In this document: positions 25,333 to 34,153 of the stretch, one piece after another
Position numbering within the stretch: the first letter of the stretch is position 1
How the letters are laid out: every line of letters begins with the position of its first letter
NCBI RefSeq assembly: GCF_014297445.1
Contig: NZ_JACORU010000005.1
Span: forward strand, 186,001 to 250,000
DNA: 64,000 nucleotides
From: Ramlibacter albus
GTDB lineage: Bacteria; Pseudomonadota; Gammaproteobacteria; Burkholderiales; Burkholderiaceae_C
Reading direction: 5' to 3'
The notes under the pieces: generated by a model
What the model was told of the DNA's origin: nothing
The model's input: the letters and a program-made list of their open reading frames with translations, nothing else
The model's database searches: none
Made by a program: the position numbers and the translations under genes

Positions 25333-25922
25333 AGCACCAGGCTCACGGCCAGCACGACGAGCGCGAGGCCCATCGCGCCGTTGAACACGCGCAGCGCGAG
25401 CGGCGAGCCGAGGAAGCGGCCGATGGCCACGCCGAAGAGTGCCCACACCGAGATCAGCGGGAAGCCGACCACGATCCCGATGGCGGCGACCAGCAGCGCG
25501 CCTTGCAGCGCGCCGAAGTCCGCGGGCATGAACATCGTGGCGATGGTGGCGGCCTTCATCCACGTCTTGGGGTTGACCACCTGGAACATCGCGCCTTCGG
25601 TGAACGACAGCGGCGTGGCCGCAGCACTGCCGCGCTGCACGCTGGCGCCTGCGAGCTTCCACGCGAGCCACACGAGGTACAGCGCGCCGACGATCTTCAG
25701 CGCGCCGTGCAGCGCCGGAAACCGCTGGAACACCACGCCGAGCCCGAGGCACACCACCACCGTGAGCACCGCCGCGCCGATGTTGATGCCCAGCATGTGC
25801 GGCAGCGTGCGGCGGTACCCGAAGTTGGCGCCCGACGCGGCGAGCATCACGTTGTTGGGCCCGGGCGTGCCGGACATGAGGGCGCAGTAGGTGGCAAGCG
25901 GGAGCAGGCTTTCGGCAGGCAT
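25329..25922 (-). CDS. LysE/RhtB-family amino-acid exporter
   Basis: 197 aa with about six hydrophobic segments and the family signature SGTPGPNNVMLAASGANFGYRRTLPHMLGINIG near the start. The central NPKTWMKAATIATMF matches the family loop. It is an inner-membrane exporter of amino acids or derivatives. The start at 25922 is chosen because upstream in-frame codons would add a non-membrane leader. Its TAA overlaps the stop of the convergent regulator gene. Confidence 0.88.
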   Translation of the reverse strand: MPAESLLPLATYCALMSGTPGPNNVMLAASGANFGYRRTLPHMLGINIGAAVLTVVVCLGLGVVFQRFPALHGALKIVGALYLVWLAWKLAGASVQRGSAAATPLSFTEGAMFQVVNPKTWMKAATIATMFMPADFGALQGALLVAAIGIVVGFPLISVWALFGVAIGRFLGSPLALRVFNGAMGLALVVLAVSLVL

Positions 25923-26008
25923 GCTGCAACCGTAGCGCGCTGCGCGCGCCGCCACCGGTACATACACCCGCCCGCTGTGCTATCGAAACGGGCAGTACAG
26001 CGAGCGTG

Positions 26009-26818
26009 CTACTTCGTCCAGGCCGGGAACGCGGCGAGCAGCGGGATGTCGCGCGGGTCGTGCTGGATGATCAGCTTGGCCTTGAGGTTCTTCTCGATCT
26101 GCTTGACGCGGTCGATGGTGGCCAGGGTCTGCGCGCGGTCGAAGTTGAAGCCGGGGACGCCGGCATTCTCGTAGTTCTCGCGGAAGTGCACGAGGTCGCC
26201 GCTCAGGATGACCGGGCCCTTGTCCTTCAGGCGCACCAGCAGCGCCTGGTGCCCCGGCGTGTGGCCGGGCGCGCGCAGGATGACGACCGAGCCGTCGCCG
26301 AAGACGTCCTTGTCGGCGCTCTGCGGCTCCACCTTGCCGCCGCCGGTGAGCCAGTGGCGAAAGCCCCCGACGTTGGCGCCCGCCATCGGGCTGGCGGCGG
26401 TGAGCGCCGCCCACTCGAGCGCGCCGATCAGCAGCGTCGCGCCCGGCAGCGAACCGAGCTGCCCCGTGTGGTCCGCGTGGAAGTGGCTGATGCCGACGTA
26501 CTTCACCTGCTCGGGCTTCACGTTCAGCCGCGCCATCTGGTCCACGAGCGACACCTGCGGTGCATTCGGGTTGGAGCCGGGCGCGAAGCCCGTGTCCCAC
26601 ACCATGTAGTCGTCCCCGTGCCTGATGACGTAGCAGCTGAAGGTGAAGGGCACGCTCGGGTTGTTGTACGCGAAGGTGTCGGTGAAGCGGCGCTGGTCGT
26701 TGTTGCCGGTGCCGCAGTCCAGGCGCGCGATGGACACTTCGGCGGCGGGCTGCTGCGCCGAGGCGGCCAACACGGTGAAGGAGGCGGCAGCGAGCAGGGC
26801 GCGGGCGATCCGGTGCAT
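26009..26818 (-). CDS. Exported metallo-beta-lactamase hydrolase (AHL-lactonase-like subgroup)
   Basis: 269 aa with a signal peptide (ALLAAASFTVLAASAQQ) and MBL motif SHFHADHTGQ near residue 121, then HTPGHQALL and ILSGDLVHF. The layout DCGTGN...YVIRHGDDYMVWDTGF resembles the N-acyl-homoserine-lactonase group, but most members hydrolyse other lactones or esters. Zinc binding is expected; the substrate is unknown. A good AGGAGA Shine-Dalgarno is present. It is divergent from the CitE-like gene. Confidence 0.82.
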   Translation of the reverse strand: MHRIARALLAAASFTVLAASAQQPAAEVSIARLDCGTGNNDQRRFTDTFAYNNPSVPFTFSCYVIRHGDDYMVWDTGFAPGSNPNAPQVSLVDQMARLNVKPEQVKYVGISHFHADHTGQLGSLPGATLLIGALEWAALTAASPMAGANVGGFRHWLTGGGKVEPQSADKDVFGDGSVVILRAPGHTPGHQALLVRLKDKGPVILSGDLVHFRENYENAGVPGFNFDRAQTLATIDRVKQIEKNLKAKLIIQHDPRDIPLLAAFPAWTK

Positions 26819-26920
26819 GGACTCTTCTCCTGGGTTGTGGTTGTGGCCATGAGTTTGCGCGAAAGCATTCACCGCACATTGGGGAACACCCTGAGCCGCG
26901 TTTCGCGTAAGGTAGGAGCG

Positions 26921-27832
26921 ATGAACGAGACGATGGTTGAACCCTGCTCCATGCTGTTCGTGCCGGCGGACACGGACCGATTCCTCGCCAAGGCGGGCCA
27001 GCGCGGCGCCGACGCGCTGATCCTCGACCTGGAAGACGCGGTCGCGCGGCCGGCCAAGGACGCCGCGCGCGCCAACATCCCAGGCTTCGTGCCGCGGCTG
27101 CAGGCAAGCGCCGGTGTTCCGGTGTACGTGCGCGTGAACAACGAGCCCGGCCTGCTGGACGCCGACCTCGAAGCCGCTGTCGCGGCAGGCGCCAACGGCC
27201 TGCTGGTGCCGAAGGTGGATACGGCCGCGCAGGTGCTGCGGCTGGACCACGCGATCGGCGCGCTGGAGGCGCGGCACGGCCGCGAGCCGGGCGTGGTGCG
27301 CGTGGTGGCGCTGCTGGAGTCGCCGCTGGCGATCTGCAATGCGCTCGCCATCGCGCAATCGTCGCCGCGCCTGAGCGCGCTGCTGTTCGGCACCGAGGAT
27401 TTCGGTGCGGCCATGGGCATCCCCTCGCAGCCCGAGAGCATGGCGGTGCCGGCGCAGATGCTGGCGCTGGCCGCTGCTGCGGCGGGGCTGCAGCCCATGG
27501 GGCTGCCGGGCACGGTGGCCGAGTTCACCGACACCGAGGCGTATCGCAGCGTGCTGATGCGCGCGCGGAACATCGGCATGCGCGGCTGCATCTGCATCCA
27601 CCCGGCGCAGGTGCCGATCGCCAACGAGGTGTTCGGCGGCACGGCGCAAGAGGCGGAGCGTGCGCGCAAGTTGCTCGAATTCTTCGATGCGTCTGTGGCG
27701 GCGGGCCGCGGCGCCGTCGCGTACGAAGGCAAGATGATCGACGAGCCGATCGCCGTGCGCGCGCGGCGCTTCCTCGAGCGCTACGACGCGCTGCAGGCGC
27801 GCCGCTCGAAGGCGCGCAAGGACGCGGCATGA
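26921..27832 (+). CDS. HpcH/HpaI (CitE-like) CoA ester lyase
   Basis: 303 aa TIM-barrel protein (SMLFVPADTDRFLAKAGQRGADALILDLEDAVARPAKDAAR; VYVRVNNEPGLLDADLEA; VVALLESPLAICNA; LLFGTEDFGAAMG). Metal-binding acids E in LLES and D in GTEDF are present. It cleaves or forms malyl-CoA/citramalyl-CoA-type esters. It is followed with a 4-bp overlap by a CaiB-type CoA transferase and then a Bug protein, so the operon probably takes up an organic acid, activates it with CoA and splits it. Confidence 0.87.
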   Translation: MNETMVEPCSMLFVPADTDRFLAKAGQRGADALILDLEDAVARPAKDAARANIPGFVPRLQASAGVPVYVRVNNEPGLLDADLEAAVAAGANGLLVPKVDTAAQVLRLDHAIGALEARHGREPGVVRVVALLESPLAICNALAIAQSSPRLSALLFGTEDFGAAMGIPSQPESMAVPAQMLALAAAAAGLQPMGLPGTVAEFTDTEAYRSVLMRARNIGMRGCICIHPAQVPIANEVFGGTAQEAERARKLLEFFDASVAAGRGAVAYEGKMIDEPIAVRARRFLERYDALQARRSKARKDAA

Positions 27833-28977
27833 CCGGCGGACGTTTGCCGCTCGCGGGTATCCGCGTGCTGGACCTCTCGCGCCTCATGGCGGGCAACATG
27901 CTCACGCTGCAGCTCGCGGACTTCGGCGCCGAAGTCATCAAGGTGGAGAGCGCCCAGGGCGACACGCTGCGCGACTGGAAGAACGACGGCAAGCCGCTGT
28001 GGTGGAAGGTCTACGGCCGCAACAAGAAGAGCATCTGCCTGGACCTGAAGGACAAGGGCGACCGCGATGCATTGCTCGCGCTGGTGCCGCAGGCGCAGGT
28101 GGTGGTGGAGAGCTTTCGCCACGGCGGCATGGAGGCCTTTGGTCTCGGCCCCGACGACCTGCATGCGGTGAACCCGGGCCTCGTCATCGTGCGCATCTCG
28201 GGCTGGGGCCAGACGGGGCCGTATGCGGAGCGGCCCGGCTTCGGCACCCTGGTCGAAGCGTTCTCGGGCTTTGCGGAGCGCAATGGCTTCCCCGACAAGC
28301 CTCCCGCGCTGCCGAACCTCGGCCTCGCCGACATGATCGCGGGGCTCTCCGGCGCGTTCGCCACGCTCGCGGCCGTGCGCGAAGTGGAAGTCAACGGCGG
28401 GCAAGGGCAGGTGGTGGACCTGTCGCTGCTCGAACCGATGATCGGCGTGCTCGGCCCCGACGCGGCCATCTACCAACACACGGGCAAGCGCCCGCGCCGC
28501 CTCGGCAACCGGGCCGAGAATGCCGCGCCGCGCAATGCCTACCTGTGCAGCGACGGCCACTGGATGGTGATGTCCGGCTCGACGCAGCGCATGGCCGAGC
28601 GCGTGATGGCCGCCATCGGCCGGCCCGAGCTCGCGCTCGACCCGCGCTTCATCGACAACTCCGCGCGCATCGCCAACATCGATGAACTCGACGCGCTGAT
28701 CGGCGGCTTCATCGCGCAGCGCACGCTGCAGGAGAACCTGGCCCACTTCGCCGAATACGAAGTGACCGTCGGCCCGGTCCTCAACGTGGATGAGATCGTG
28801 AAAGAGCCGCACGTGAAACAGCGGCAGGTGCTGGTGGACGTGCCGGACCCGGAGCTGGGCAGCATCCTCATGCACAACGTGTTCCCGCGTTTGTCGCGCA
28901 CGCCCGGCACCATCCGCACGCCTGCGCCGAAGATCGGGCAGGACCAGGCATTGATCAAGAAGGAGACGAAGTCATGA
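27829..28977 (+). CDS. CaiB/BaiF family CoA-transferase (class III)
   Basis: 382 aa with the N-terminal IRVLDLSRLMAGNMLTLQLADFGAEVIKVE, KSICLDLKDKGDR, and the catalytic-type Asp near residue 168 in LGLADMIAGLSGAFATLAA, as in formyl-CoA and succinyl-CoA transferases. It moves CoA between carboxylic acids. ATGA overlaps link it to the CitE-like gene and to the Bug gene after it. Confidence 0.9.
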   Translation: MTGGRLPLAGIRVLDLSRLMAGNMLTLQLADFGAEVIKVESAQGDTLRDWKNDGKPLWWKVYGRNKKSICLDLKDKGDRDALLALVPQAQVVVESFRHGGMEAFGLGPDDLHAVNPGLVIVRISGWGQTGPYAERPGFGTLVEAFSGFAERNGFPDKPPALPNLGLADMIAGLSGAFATLAAVREVEVNGGQGQVVDLSLLEPMIGVLGPDAAIYQHTGKRPRRLGNRAENAAPRNAYLCSDGHWMVMSGSTQRMAERVMAAIGRPELALDPRFIDNSARIANIDELDALIGGFIAQRTLQENLAHFAEYEVTVGPVLNVDEIVKEPHVKQRQVLVDVPDPELGSILMHNVFPRLSRTPGTIRTPAPKIGQDQALIKKETKS

Positions 28978-29960
28978 GCCCCTACGATCCCGTTCGCCGC
29001 CGTGTCGCCGCAGGCCTTGCGCTTGCGCCGCTTGCCGCCGCCTTGCCTGCTTTCGCGCAATCGACGCTGCCCAAGCAGATGACGCTCATCGTGCCGCAGG
29101 CCGCCGGCGGTTCCAACGATGTGATGGCGCGCGCCGTCGCTGCGCGGCTGCCGCAGTTCACCGGCGCGAACGTCGTCGTGGAGAACCGCCCCGGCGCGGG
29201 CGGCAACGTGGGCTCGGCATGGGTTGCGAAATCCGCGCCGAAGGACGGCAGCGTGTGGATGGTCACGGTGAACAGCGCGCAGGCGGTGAACCCCAGCTTG
29301 TACAAGTCCACCGGCTTCGACCCGATCGCGGACTTCGAGCCTGTGGCGGGCATCGCCGTCGTGCAGCACGCCATCGTCGTGAACCCCAAGTTTCCGGCGA
29401 ATACCTTGCAGGAGCTTGTGGCGCTCGCGCGCAAGGAGCCCGGCAAGCTCAGTTACGGCTCGTCGGGCAACGGGACCTTCTCGCACCTGCTGATGGAGAT
29501 GCTCAAGAAGTCGCAGGGCGTGCAGATCACGCACGTGCCGTACAAGGGCGTGGCGCCCGCGCTCACCGACGTGATCGGCGGCACGCTCGACATCATGGTG
29601 AGCACGATCCCTGCGTGCCTCCAGTTCGTCAAGGGCGGGCAGCTCAAGGCACTGGCGGTGCCCTCGCTGCATCGTGCGCCCGCACTGCCCAACGTGCCGC
29701 TGGCGATCGACGCGGTGCCCGGCCTCGTCGGTGAGCTGTGGGTGGCGATGTATGCCCCCAAGGGCGTGTCGAAGGACATGGTGGAGCAGATGCGCAAGGC
29801 CGTCGCGTCGGTGCAGGCCATGCCGGAGATGGAGGCGTTCTTCACCGCGCAGGGCGCGACCGCGATGAAGGCCGGCCCGGCGGAGCTGGGCACGATCACG
29901 AAGGACGAGATCGCCAAGTGGGCACCGATCATCCGCGAGTCGGGGATGAAGGTGGACTGA
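28974..29960 (+). CDS. Bug-family periplasmic solute-binding protein
   Basis: 328 aa with a signal peptide (GLALAPLAAALPAFAQ), LIVPQAAGGSNDVMARAVAARL, VVENRPGAGGNVGSAWVAK, HVPYKGVAPALTDVIGGTLD. It is coupled by ATGA to the CoA transferase, so its ligand is probably the acid processed by CitE/CaiB. No membrane subunits of a tripartite transporter are present. Confidence 0.9.
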   Translation: MSPYDPVRRRVAAGLALAPLAAALPAFAQSTLPKQMTLIVPQAAGGSNDVMARAVAARLPQFTGANVVVENRPGAGGNVGSAWVAKSAPKDGSVWMVTVNSAQAVNPSLYKSTGFDPIADFEPVAGIAVVQHAIVVNPKFPANTLQELVALARKEPGKLSYGSSGNGTFSHLLMEMLKKSQGVQITHVPYKGVAPALTDVIGGTLDIMVSTIPACLQFVKGGQLKALAVPSLHRAPALPNVPLAIDAVPGLVGELWVAMYAPKGVSKDMVEQMRKAVASVQAMPEMEAFFTAQGATAMKAGPAELGTITKDEIAKWAPIIRESGMKVD

Positions 29961-29967
29961 GCGGCGC

Positions 29968-30570
29968 TCAGCGCAGCAGGCCGAGGTTGTCCTTCACCAG
30001 CGCCAGCATGCGCTCGGCGCTGGTGCCCGGCGGCATGAACGCGACATAGCGGCCGGCCGGGTCCAGCAGGTAGAAGAACGCCGTGTGGTCGATGAAATAG
30101 CCGCGCGTGGCCGGCACCTTCTCATAGGCCACCTTGTACGCGGTGGCCACGCGCCGCGTTTCGGCCTCGCTGCCGCGCAGGCCGACGATGCGCGCGTCGA
30201 ACGACTTCACGTATTCACGGACCACGGCCGCGGTGTCGCGCTGCGGATCGAGCGTGACGAAGACGGGCTGCACCTGCGCTGCGTCCTTGCCCAGCAACGA
30301 GAGCAAGCGTGCCATCTGCACCAGATCGGTCGGGCACACGTCGGCGCAGCCGGTGTACCCGAAGTACAGCAGTACCACCTTTCCGGAGAAGTCGGCGAGC
30401 CGCACCGGCCTGCCGTCGACGCCCTGCAAGGTGAAGGGGCCGCCGATCGGCCCACGCCCATTCATCAGGTCGTCCATCATCCGCGCGGCACCGGTGCGCT
30501 GCTGCGCGCGGCCGGGCAGGGCGGCGCAGGCCGCGGCCGCCGCAAGCAGGCGCCGCCGCGCGACGCTCAC
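29968..30570 (-). CDS. SCO1/SenC-like copper chaperone or thiol oxidoreductase
   Basis: 200 aa. It has an exported N-terminus (RRRLLAAAAACAALPGRAQ) and a thioredoxin fold with the copper/thiol motif YTGCADVCPTDL and distal His in FIDHTAFFYLLDP, the SCO ligand set C-x3-C plus H. It could metallate a cytochrome oxidase or supply electrons. The GTG start overlaps the upstream MBL stop (GTGA), so the two are co-translated; no oxidase genes are nearby. Confidence 0.87.
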   Translation of the reverse strand: MSVARRRLLAAAAACAALPGRAQQRTGAARMMDDLMNGRGPIGGPFTLQGVDGRPVRLADFSGKVVLLYFGYTGCADVCPTDLVQMARLLSLLGKDAAQVQPVFVTLDPQRDTAAVVREYVKSFDARIVGLRGSEAETRRVATAYKVAYEKVPATRGYFIDHTAFFYLLDPAGRYVAFMPPGTSAERMLALVKDNLGLLR

Positions 30571-31673
30571 GCAGCGCCGAAGGAGATGATGGTGCCCGTG
30601 GTCGAGGTCACCAGCCGGTCCGCGAAGATGTTGCGCATCGCGTTGACAAAGCCGGGGCCCGAGCAGTGCAGGGGCACCACGACATCGGGCGACATGGCCT
30701 TGAGTTCCTCGATGGTCTTGAGGATGTAGTCGTCCGGCGCGGGGAAGAGGTGGATGCCGCCCATCACGGCGTGCAGCTTGTCGATGCCGGAAACCTCCAT
30801 CGCCTGCTTCACCGTGTTCACCACGCCGGCGTGTCCGCACGATGTGATGACCACGAGGCCGCGGTCCTTCACGTTGAACACCGTGCCGTGTTCGTGCAGG
30901 TGGTTGTCGGGCGCGAGCTTGCCTTCCGCCTTGGCGTTTTCGGCGGGCATGTTGCAGCCCAGGCCGTCCTTCATCGAGAAGTCGACGAAGGTGTTCGGCA
31001 GCACGCGCTCGAAGCTGCGGCGCTGGATGATGCCGGTGCTGAACGCGTGGCCCTCGATCACCCGCGGCTGCTCGCACGGCACCACCGCCACTTTGAGCGC
31101 GGCGAGCTCGCGGCGGTCCAGCGCACCGAAGTCGCTGAAGTGGCCGGGCTGCGCGGTCTGCGATTTGCGGATGCAGAAGTTCTCCTCGCCGCCCACGTAC
31201 AGCTTGAGGTCGGCGGGCAGCTTGTCGCGGTACTTCTGCAGCAGCGCGACGAGCCCGCCGTAGTGGTCGAAGTGGCCGTGGCTGACGATCAGGGCCTGCA
31301 GCTGCTCGGGCCGCACGCCCACGATCTCCATGTTGTTCATCAGCGCCGCGGGGGTGTATCCGAAGTCGAGCATCATCGTGCGCCTGTCGGTGCCGATGCG
31401 CGACTCCAGCCCGAGCGACAGGCCCCACTCGTTGTGCAGCGCGCGGCGGTAGTCGGCGCGCGAGACGAAGGGCACCCGCTCCACGCGCACCCACTTGTTG
31501 GTTTGCGGGCGGGGCGTGTCGTAGCTGCTGTCCGTCACCACCTTGACGGTGAGGCTGTCCACCGTGGGCACCTGCAGCGCCGCCGCGCGGGTGGCGCGTG
31601 GCATGGCGGCCGCGCAGCACACCGCGGCCGCGGTGGAGATCCATTGACGCCGGGAAACGGTCACGTACTTCAT
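30567..31673 (-). CDS. Exported metallo-beta-lactamase of the MJ0301/DHPS-related type
   Basis: 368 aa. A twin-arginine-like leader (SRRQWISTAAAVCCAAAMPRATRA) leads into a large MBL domain with SHGHFDHYGGLVALLQKY near residue 130 and LVVITSCGHAGVVNTVKQA plus PLHCSGPG near the end. This is the group once named dihydropteroate-synthase-related MBLs; some members are tungsten- or folate-associated but no activity is certain. A GAGGAG Shine-Dalgarno precedes the ATG. It is coupled to the SCO1-like gene. Confidence 0.82.
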   Translation of the reverse strand: MKYVTVSRRQWISTAAAVCCAAAMPRATRAAALQVPTVDSLTVKVVTDSSYDTPRPQTNKWVRVERVPFVSRADYRRALHNEWGLSLGLESRIGTDRRTMMLDFGYTPAALMNNMEIVGVRPEQLQALIVSHGHFDHYGGLVALLQKYRDKLPADLKLYVGGEENFCIRKSQTAQPGHFSDFGALDRRELAALKVAVVPCEQPRVIEGHAFSTGIIQRRSFERVLPNTFVDFSMKDGLGCNMPAENAKAEGKLAPDNHLHEHGTVFNVKDRGLVVITSCGHAGVVNTVKQAMEVSGIDKLHAVMGGIHLFPAPDDYILKTIEELKAMSPDVVVPLHCSGPGFVNAMRNIFADRLVTSTTGTIISFGAA

Positions 31674-31750
31674 AGCAGCTCCTCGTCGTTGTTGCGGCCC
31701 ATTCTTGCGGACCGCGCCCCGCCAACGCAAAACCGCCTGTCGGCGCTGCG

Positions 31751-32401
31751 TCAGCCCGGGCCGCTGCCCGAGGACCAGCGCGGCAGTGAGAAGCCGGTGA
31801 GCATCGCCAGCACGCGCAGCCCGCTTGCGCACGCGGCGCCAAGCAGCAGCGCGATGCCCGCCGGCGTGCCGGCGTGCTGCGCCAGTACCAGCACCCACCC
31901 ACCGACGAATGCGCAGACCGCGTACGGGCTGTGGTCCCGCAGTGCAGCAGGAATTTCATTGCAGACGATGTCGCGCAGCACGCCGCCGAAGGTGGCGGTG
32001 ATCACGCCCATGAGCACGGCGACGATGCCGGGGAGGTCTTGCGCCAGCGCGAGCTGGGTACCGCTCGCGCTGAACAGTCCGAGGCCGAGCGCATCGGGCC
32101 ATTGCATCGCGCGCTCCGTCGGTGCGAAGTGACGACTGCGCAGGAAAGCCATCGCGAGTACGCAAAGCGCGAGCAGCGCCCACAGCCATTCGGAGTGCGC
32201 GACCCAGAAGAACGGGCGACGGTCGAGCAGCACGTCGCGCAACGTACCGCCGCCGAAGGCGGCGAGGCCGGCCACGATGCAGACGCCGACGGGGTCGAGG
32301 CGTTTGCGTGCGGCCTCGAGCAGGCCGGACAACGCGAAGGCGAGGGTGGCTGAGGTTTCGACCGCGGTGAGGGCGATGGAGAGGAAAGAGGCGTCGGGCA
32401 T
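31751..32401 (-). CDS. TRIC/UPF0126-family (YicG-like) membrane channel
   Basis: 216 aa, about seven hydrophobic segments. It has two TRIC repeats: GLAAFGGGTLRDVLLDRRPFFWV and GVITATFGGVLRDIVCNEIPAAL, each with the G-G-x-x-R-D motif of the trimeric intracellular cation channel family. Bacterial members have been linked to cation or amino-acid (glycine) transport. It starts one base after the potassium-channel stop, so the two channels form an operon. A 28-bp piece from its 5' end recurs at 33306-33333. Confidence 0.88.
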   Translation of the reverse strand: MPDASFLSIALTAVETSATLAFALSGLLEAARKRLDPVGVCIVAGLAAFGGGTLRDVLLDRRPFFWVAHSEWLWALLALCVLAMAFLRSRHFAPTERAMQWPDALGLGLFSASGTQLALAQDLPGIVAVLMGVITATFGGVLRDIVCNEIPAALRDHSPYAVCAFVGGWVLVLAQHAGTPAGIALLLGAACASGLRVLAMLTGFSLPRWSSGSGPG

Positions 32402-32402
32402 G

Positions 32403-33272
32403 TCAGGAGGCGATCTTGCCCGAGTCGCCCGGCGCCAACCCGCTCCCGCACATCTGGCAGAACTTCGCCTCCGACCCGTAGCCGCCCGTGCCGCAGGACG
32501 CGCACGTCCGCGCTTCGGCCGCCACGGGCCACGCGTGACGCCGCACCGTCATCTCGGCGGTGACGATGCCCGTCGGCACCGCGAGCGTGCCCCACCCGAT
32601 CAGCATCATCAGCGACGCGATGAGGCACCCGAGTTCCGTCTTGGGCGTGATGTCGCCGAAGCCGACGGTGGTGATCGTCGTGATCGCCCAGTACACCGAC
32701 GTCGGGATGTCGCGGAACCCGTTGTCCGGGCCCTCCACGACATAAAGCAGGGTGCCGAGCACCAGCGCCACCATCAGCACCGCGGCCAGGAAAACCATGA
32801 TCTTGCGGCGGCTGGCCACCAAAGCCTCGGCCATCACCTGGTATTCGGCGATGTAGCTCGTCAGCTTGAAGATGCGGAAGATGCGCAGCAGGCGCAGGAT
32901 GCGCACGTCGATCAGTGCGTGCAGCTCGGGCAGGAACAGGGCCAGGTAAGTCGGCAGGACAGAGAGCAGGTCCACCACACCGAAGAAGCTGCGCGCGTAT
33001 CGCAAGGGGTGTTGCACCGACGCCAGCCGCGCGAGGTATTCCAGCGTGAAGAGCGCCGTGAACATCCACTCGGTGACTTCGAAGAACGTGCGAAACCTGA
33101 GGTTCCATGCCCGCACGCTGTCGGCCATCACCACCACGACGACGAGGATGGCGACGATCACCAGCGTGTCGAACATGCGGCCGGCGCGCGTGTCCGACTC
33201 GAAGATGATCTCGTACATGCGGCGGCGGATGCCGCTGGGAGGCTTGCCGAAGGGATGGTCGGTGGGGGGCAT
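32403..33272 (-). CDS. Voltage-gated-type potassium channel with C-terminal zinc ribbon
   Basis: 289 aa. It has six predicted membrane segments with an S4-like run DVRILRLLRIFRIFKL and the potassium filter TTVGFGD near residue 208. After the last helix a short tail holds CASCG and CQMCG, a double-knuckle zinc ribbon of about 20 residues. Most bacterial six-helix Kv channels end without such a motif, so it may sense metal or redox state or aid assembly. It leads the two-gene channel operon. Confidence 0.88.
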   Translation of the reverse strand: MPPTDHPFGKPPSGIRRRMYEIIFESDTRAGRMFDTLVIVAILVVVVVMADSVRAWNLRFRTFFEVTEWMFTALFTLEYLARLASVQHPLRYARSFFGVVDLLSVLPTYLALFLPELHALIDVRILRLLRIFRIFKLTSYIAEYQVMAEALVASRRKIMVFLAAVLMVALVLGTLLYVVEGPDNGFRDIPTSVYWAITTITTVGFGDITPKTELGCLIASLMMLIGWGTLAVPTGIVTAEMTVRRHAWPVAAEARTCASCGTGGYGSEAKFCQMCGSGLAPGDSGKIAS

Positions 33273-33305
33273 CGACGCTAGCTTAGCTGCGGTTGACCAT
33301 CGCGT

Positions 33306-33333
33306 GGCCGGACAGCGCGAAGGCGAGGGTGGC
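33306..33333. repeat. 28-bp near-identical copy of the TRIC gene 5' end
   Basis: This stretch matches 32323-32350, inside the TRIC-type gene, at 27 of 28 positions. It encodes ATLAFALSG in the minus-strand frame. The match stops abruptly on both sides and no other part of the gene is recognisable here. It looks like the remnant of a lost paralogue or of a short duplication at the edge of the lower-GC island. Confidence 0.6.
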
Positions 33334-33364
33334 GCGCCGTTTCCGCAAGCGCCAGCTTCTCGCT

Positions 33365-33760
33365 CTATTTCGGGCCAGGTGCGTCCGGCCCATGCCCCAG
33401 GCGCCAGACCGCCCAGAACAGGAAGCCGGCGGCAGCCCCGAGCATGCCGAAGTTCCACAGGTCTTCAAAACTCGCATAGCCGCCCGGCAAGGCTACCCCG
33501 CGACGCATGACGACCCCCGCAAAGATGCCAACGAGAGTGGCCGACCACCAACGGATCGCCCTGAATTTCCGCATGGCAAAGTAAGCTGGAACGCCAAACA
33601 GGACTGTCGCGACAGCGGAGAAGTAGTACATGATGAAGAACGTCACCAGCATCGTGTCGGCCGCGCGATTGCCGGTCAGCGGATCCCCGATGCCTACGCA
33701 CAGTGCGGGTAGCACGGACGCCGCCACGAAGGCGAAGCATGTTGCACGGGCCGGCTGCAC
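33365..33760 (-). CDS. Small four-helix membrane protein, paralogue 2 of a tandem pair
   Basis: About 131 aa with four hydrophobic segments (CFAFVAASVLPALCVGIG, FFIMYYFSAVATVLFGVPAYFAM, WWSATLVGIFAGVVM, FGMLGAAAGFLFWAVW). It is clearly related to the gene just upstream (PLTG, YFSAVA-VL-GVP-YFA-R, WWSAT, GAAAGFLFW-W). A GTG start at 33760 follows the previous stop by 5 bases; no Shine-Dalgarno is obvious, so translation is probably coupled. It belongs to the lower-GC island (two sampled 60-base lines each give 33 G+C). Function unknown; an immunity role is proposed under the findings. Confidence 0.75.
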   Translation of the reverse strand: MQPARATCFAFVAASVLPALCVGIGDPLTGNRAADTMLVTFFIMYYFSAVATVLFGVPAYFAMRKFRAIRWWSATLVGIFAGVVMRRGVALPGGYASFEDLWNFGMLGAAAGFLFWAVWRLGHGPDAPGPK

Positions 33761-33765
33761 GTCTT

Positions 33766-34149
33766 TTAATCGTGGAGCGCGCCGTGCCCCTGCCTCCAGA
33801 TCAGCCAGAAGAGGAAGCCGGCAGCAGCGCCCAGCAGCGCGAAACGCAACAACACCGCCGGTTCCGGGTCAGCAGGGATAGTTGCGACGCCGCGGACGAC
33901 CGCACCGGCCAGCGCCCCGAAAACCGTTGCTGACCACCACTTCACCAGGTTCAGCCTCCGGAGTGCGAAATACGAGGGGACGCCGATCAGGACCGCCGCG
34001 ACTGCCGAAAAGTAGGCCATGATGAACGTCGTCGCCAGCATCGACAGCAGGTCGTGATCACCCGTCAGGGGATGGAACACACCGATGTAGAGGGCTGGAA
34101 GTGCGGCGGCTGCCACGAATCCCAAGCAAGTCGCAGAACCGGGCCGCAA
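33766..34149 (-). CDS. Small four-helix membrane protein, paralogue 1 of a tandem pair
   Basis: 127 aa with four hydrophobic segments (CLGFVAAAALPALYIGVF, FIMAYFSAVAAVLIGVPSYFALRR, WWSATVFGALAGAVVRGVA, FALLGAAAGFLFWLIW). The TTG start at 34149 has a strong GGAGG 7 bases upstream and lies 4 bases after the stop of the RHS-tip gene, so it is cotranscribed and probably coupled. The downstream gene is a diverged duplicate. No known family is recognised. Membrane location and tight linkage to a toxin-like gene make an immunity function plausible. Confidence 0.75.
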   Translation of the reverse strand: MRPGSATCLGFVAAAALPALYIGVFHPLTGDHDLLSMLATTFIMAYFSAVAAVLIGVPSYFALRRLNLVKWWSATVFGALAGAVVRGVATIPADPEPAVLLRFALLGAAAGFLFWLIWRQGHGALHD

Positions 34150-34153
34150 GCCG

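Noticed and set aside
29968..31959. One long minus-strand frame joining the SCO1-like gene and sequence across the MBL gene
   Set aside because: The MBL gene is clear in another frame and the SCO1-like gene has its own GTG start with a GTGA overlap.
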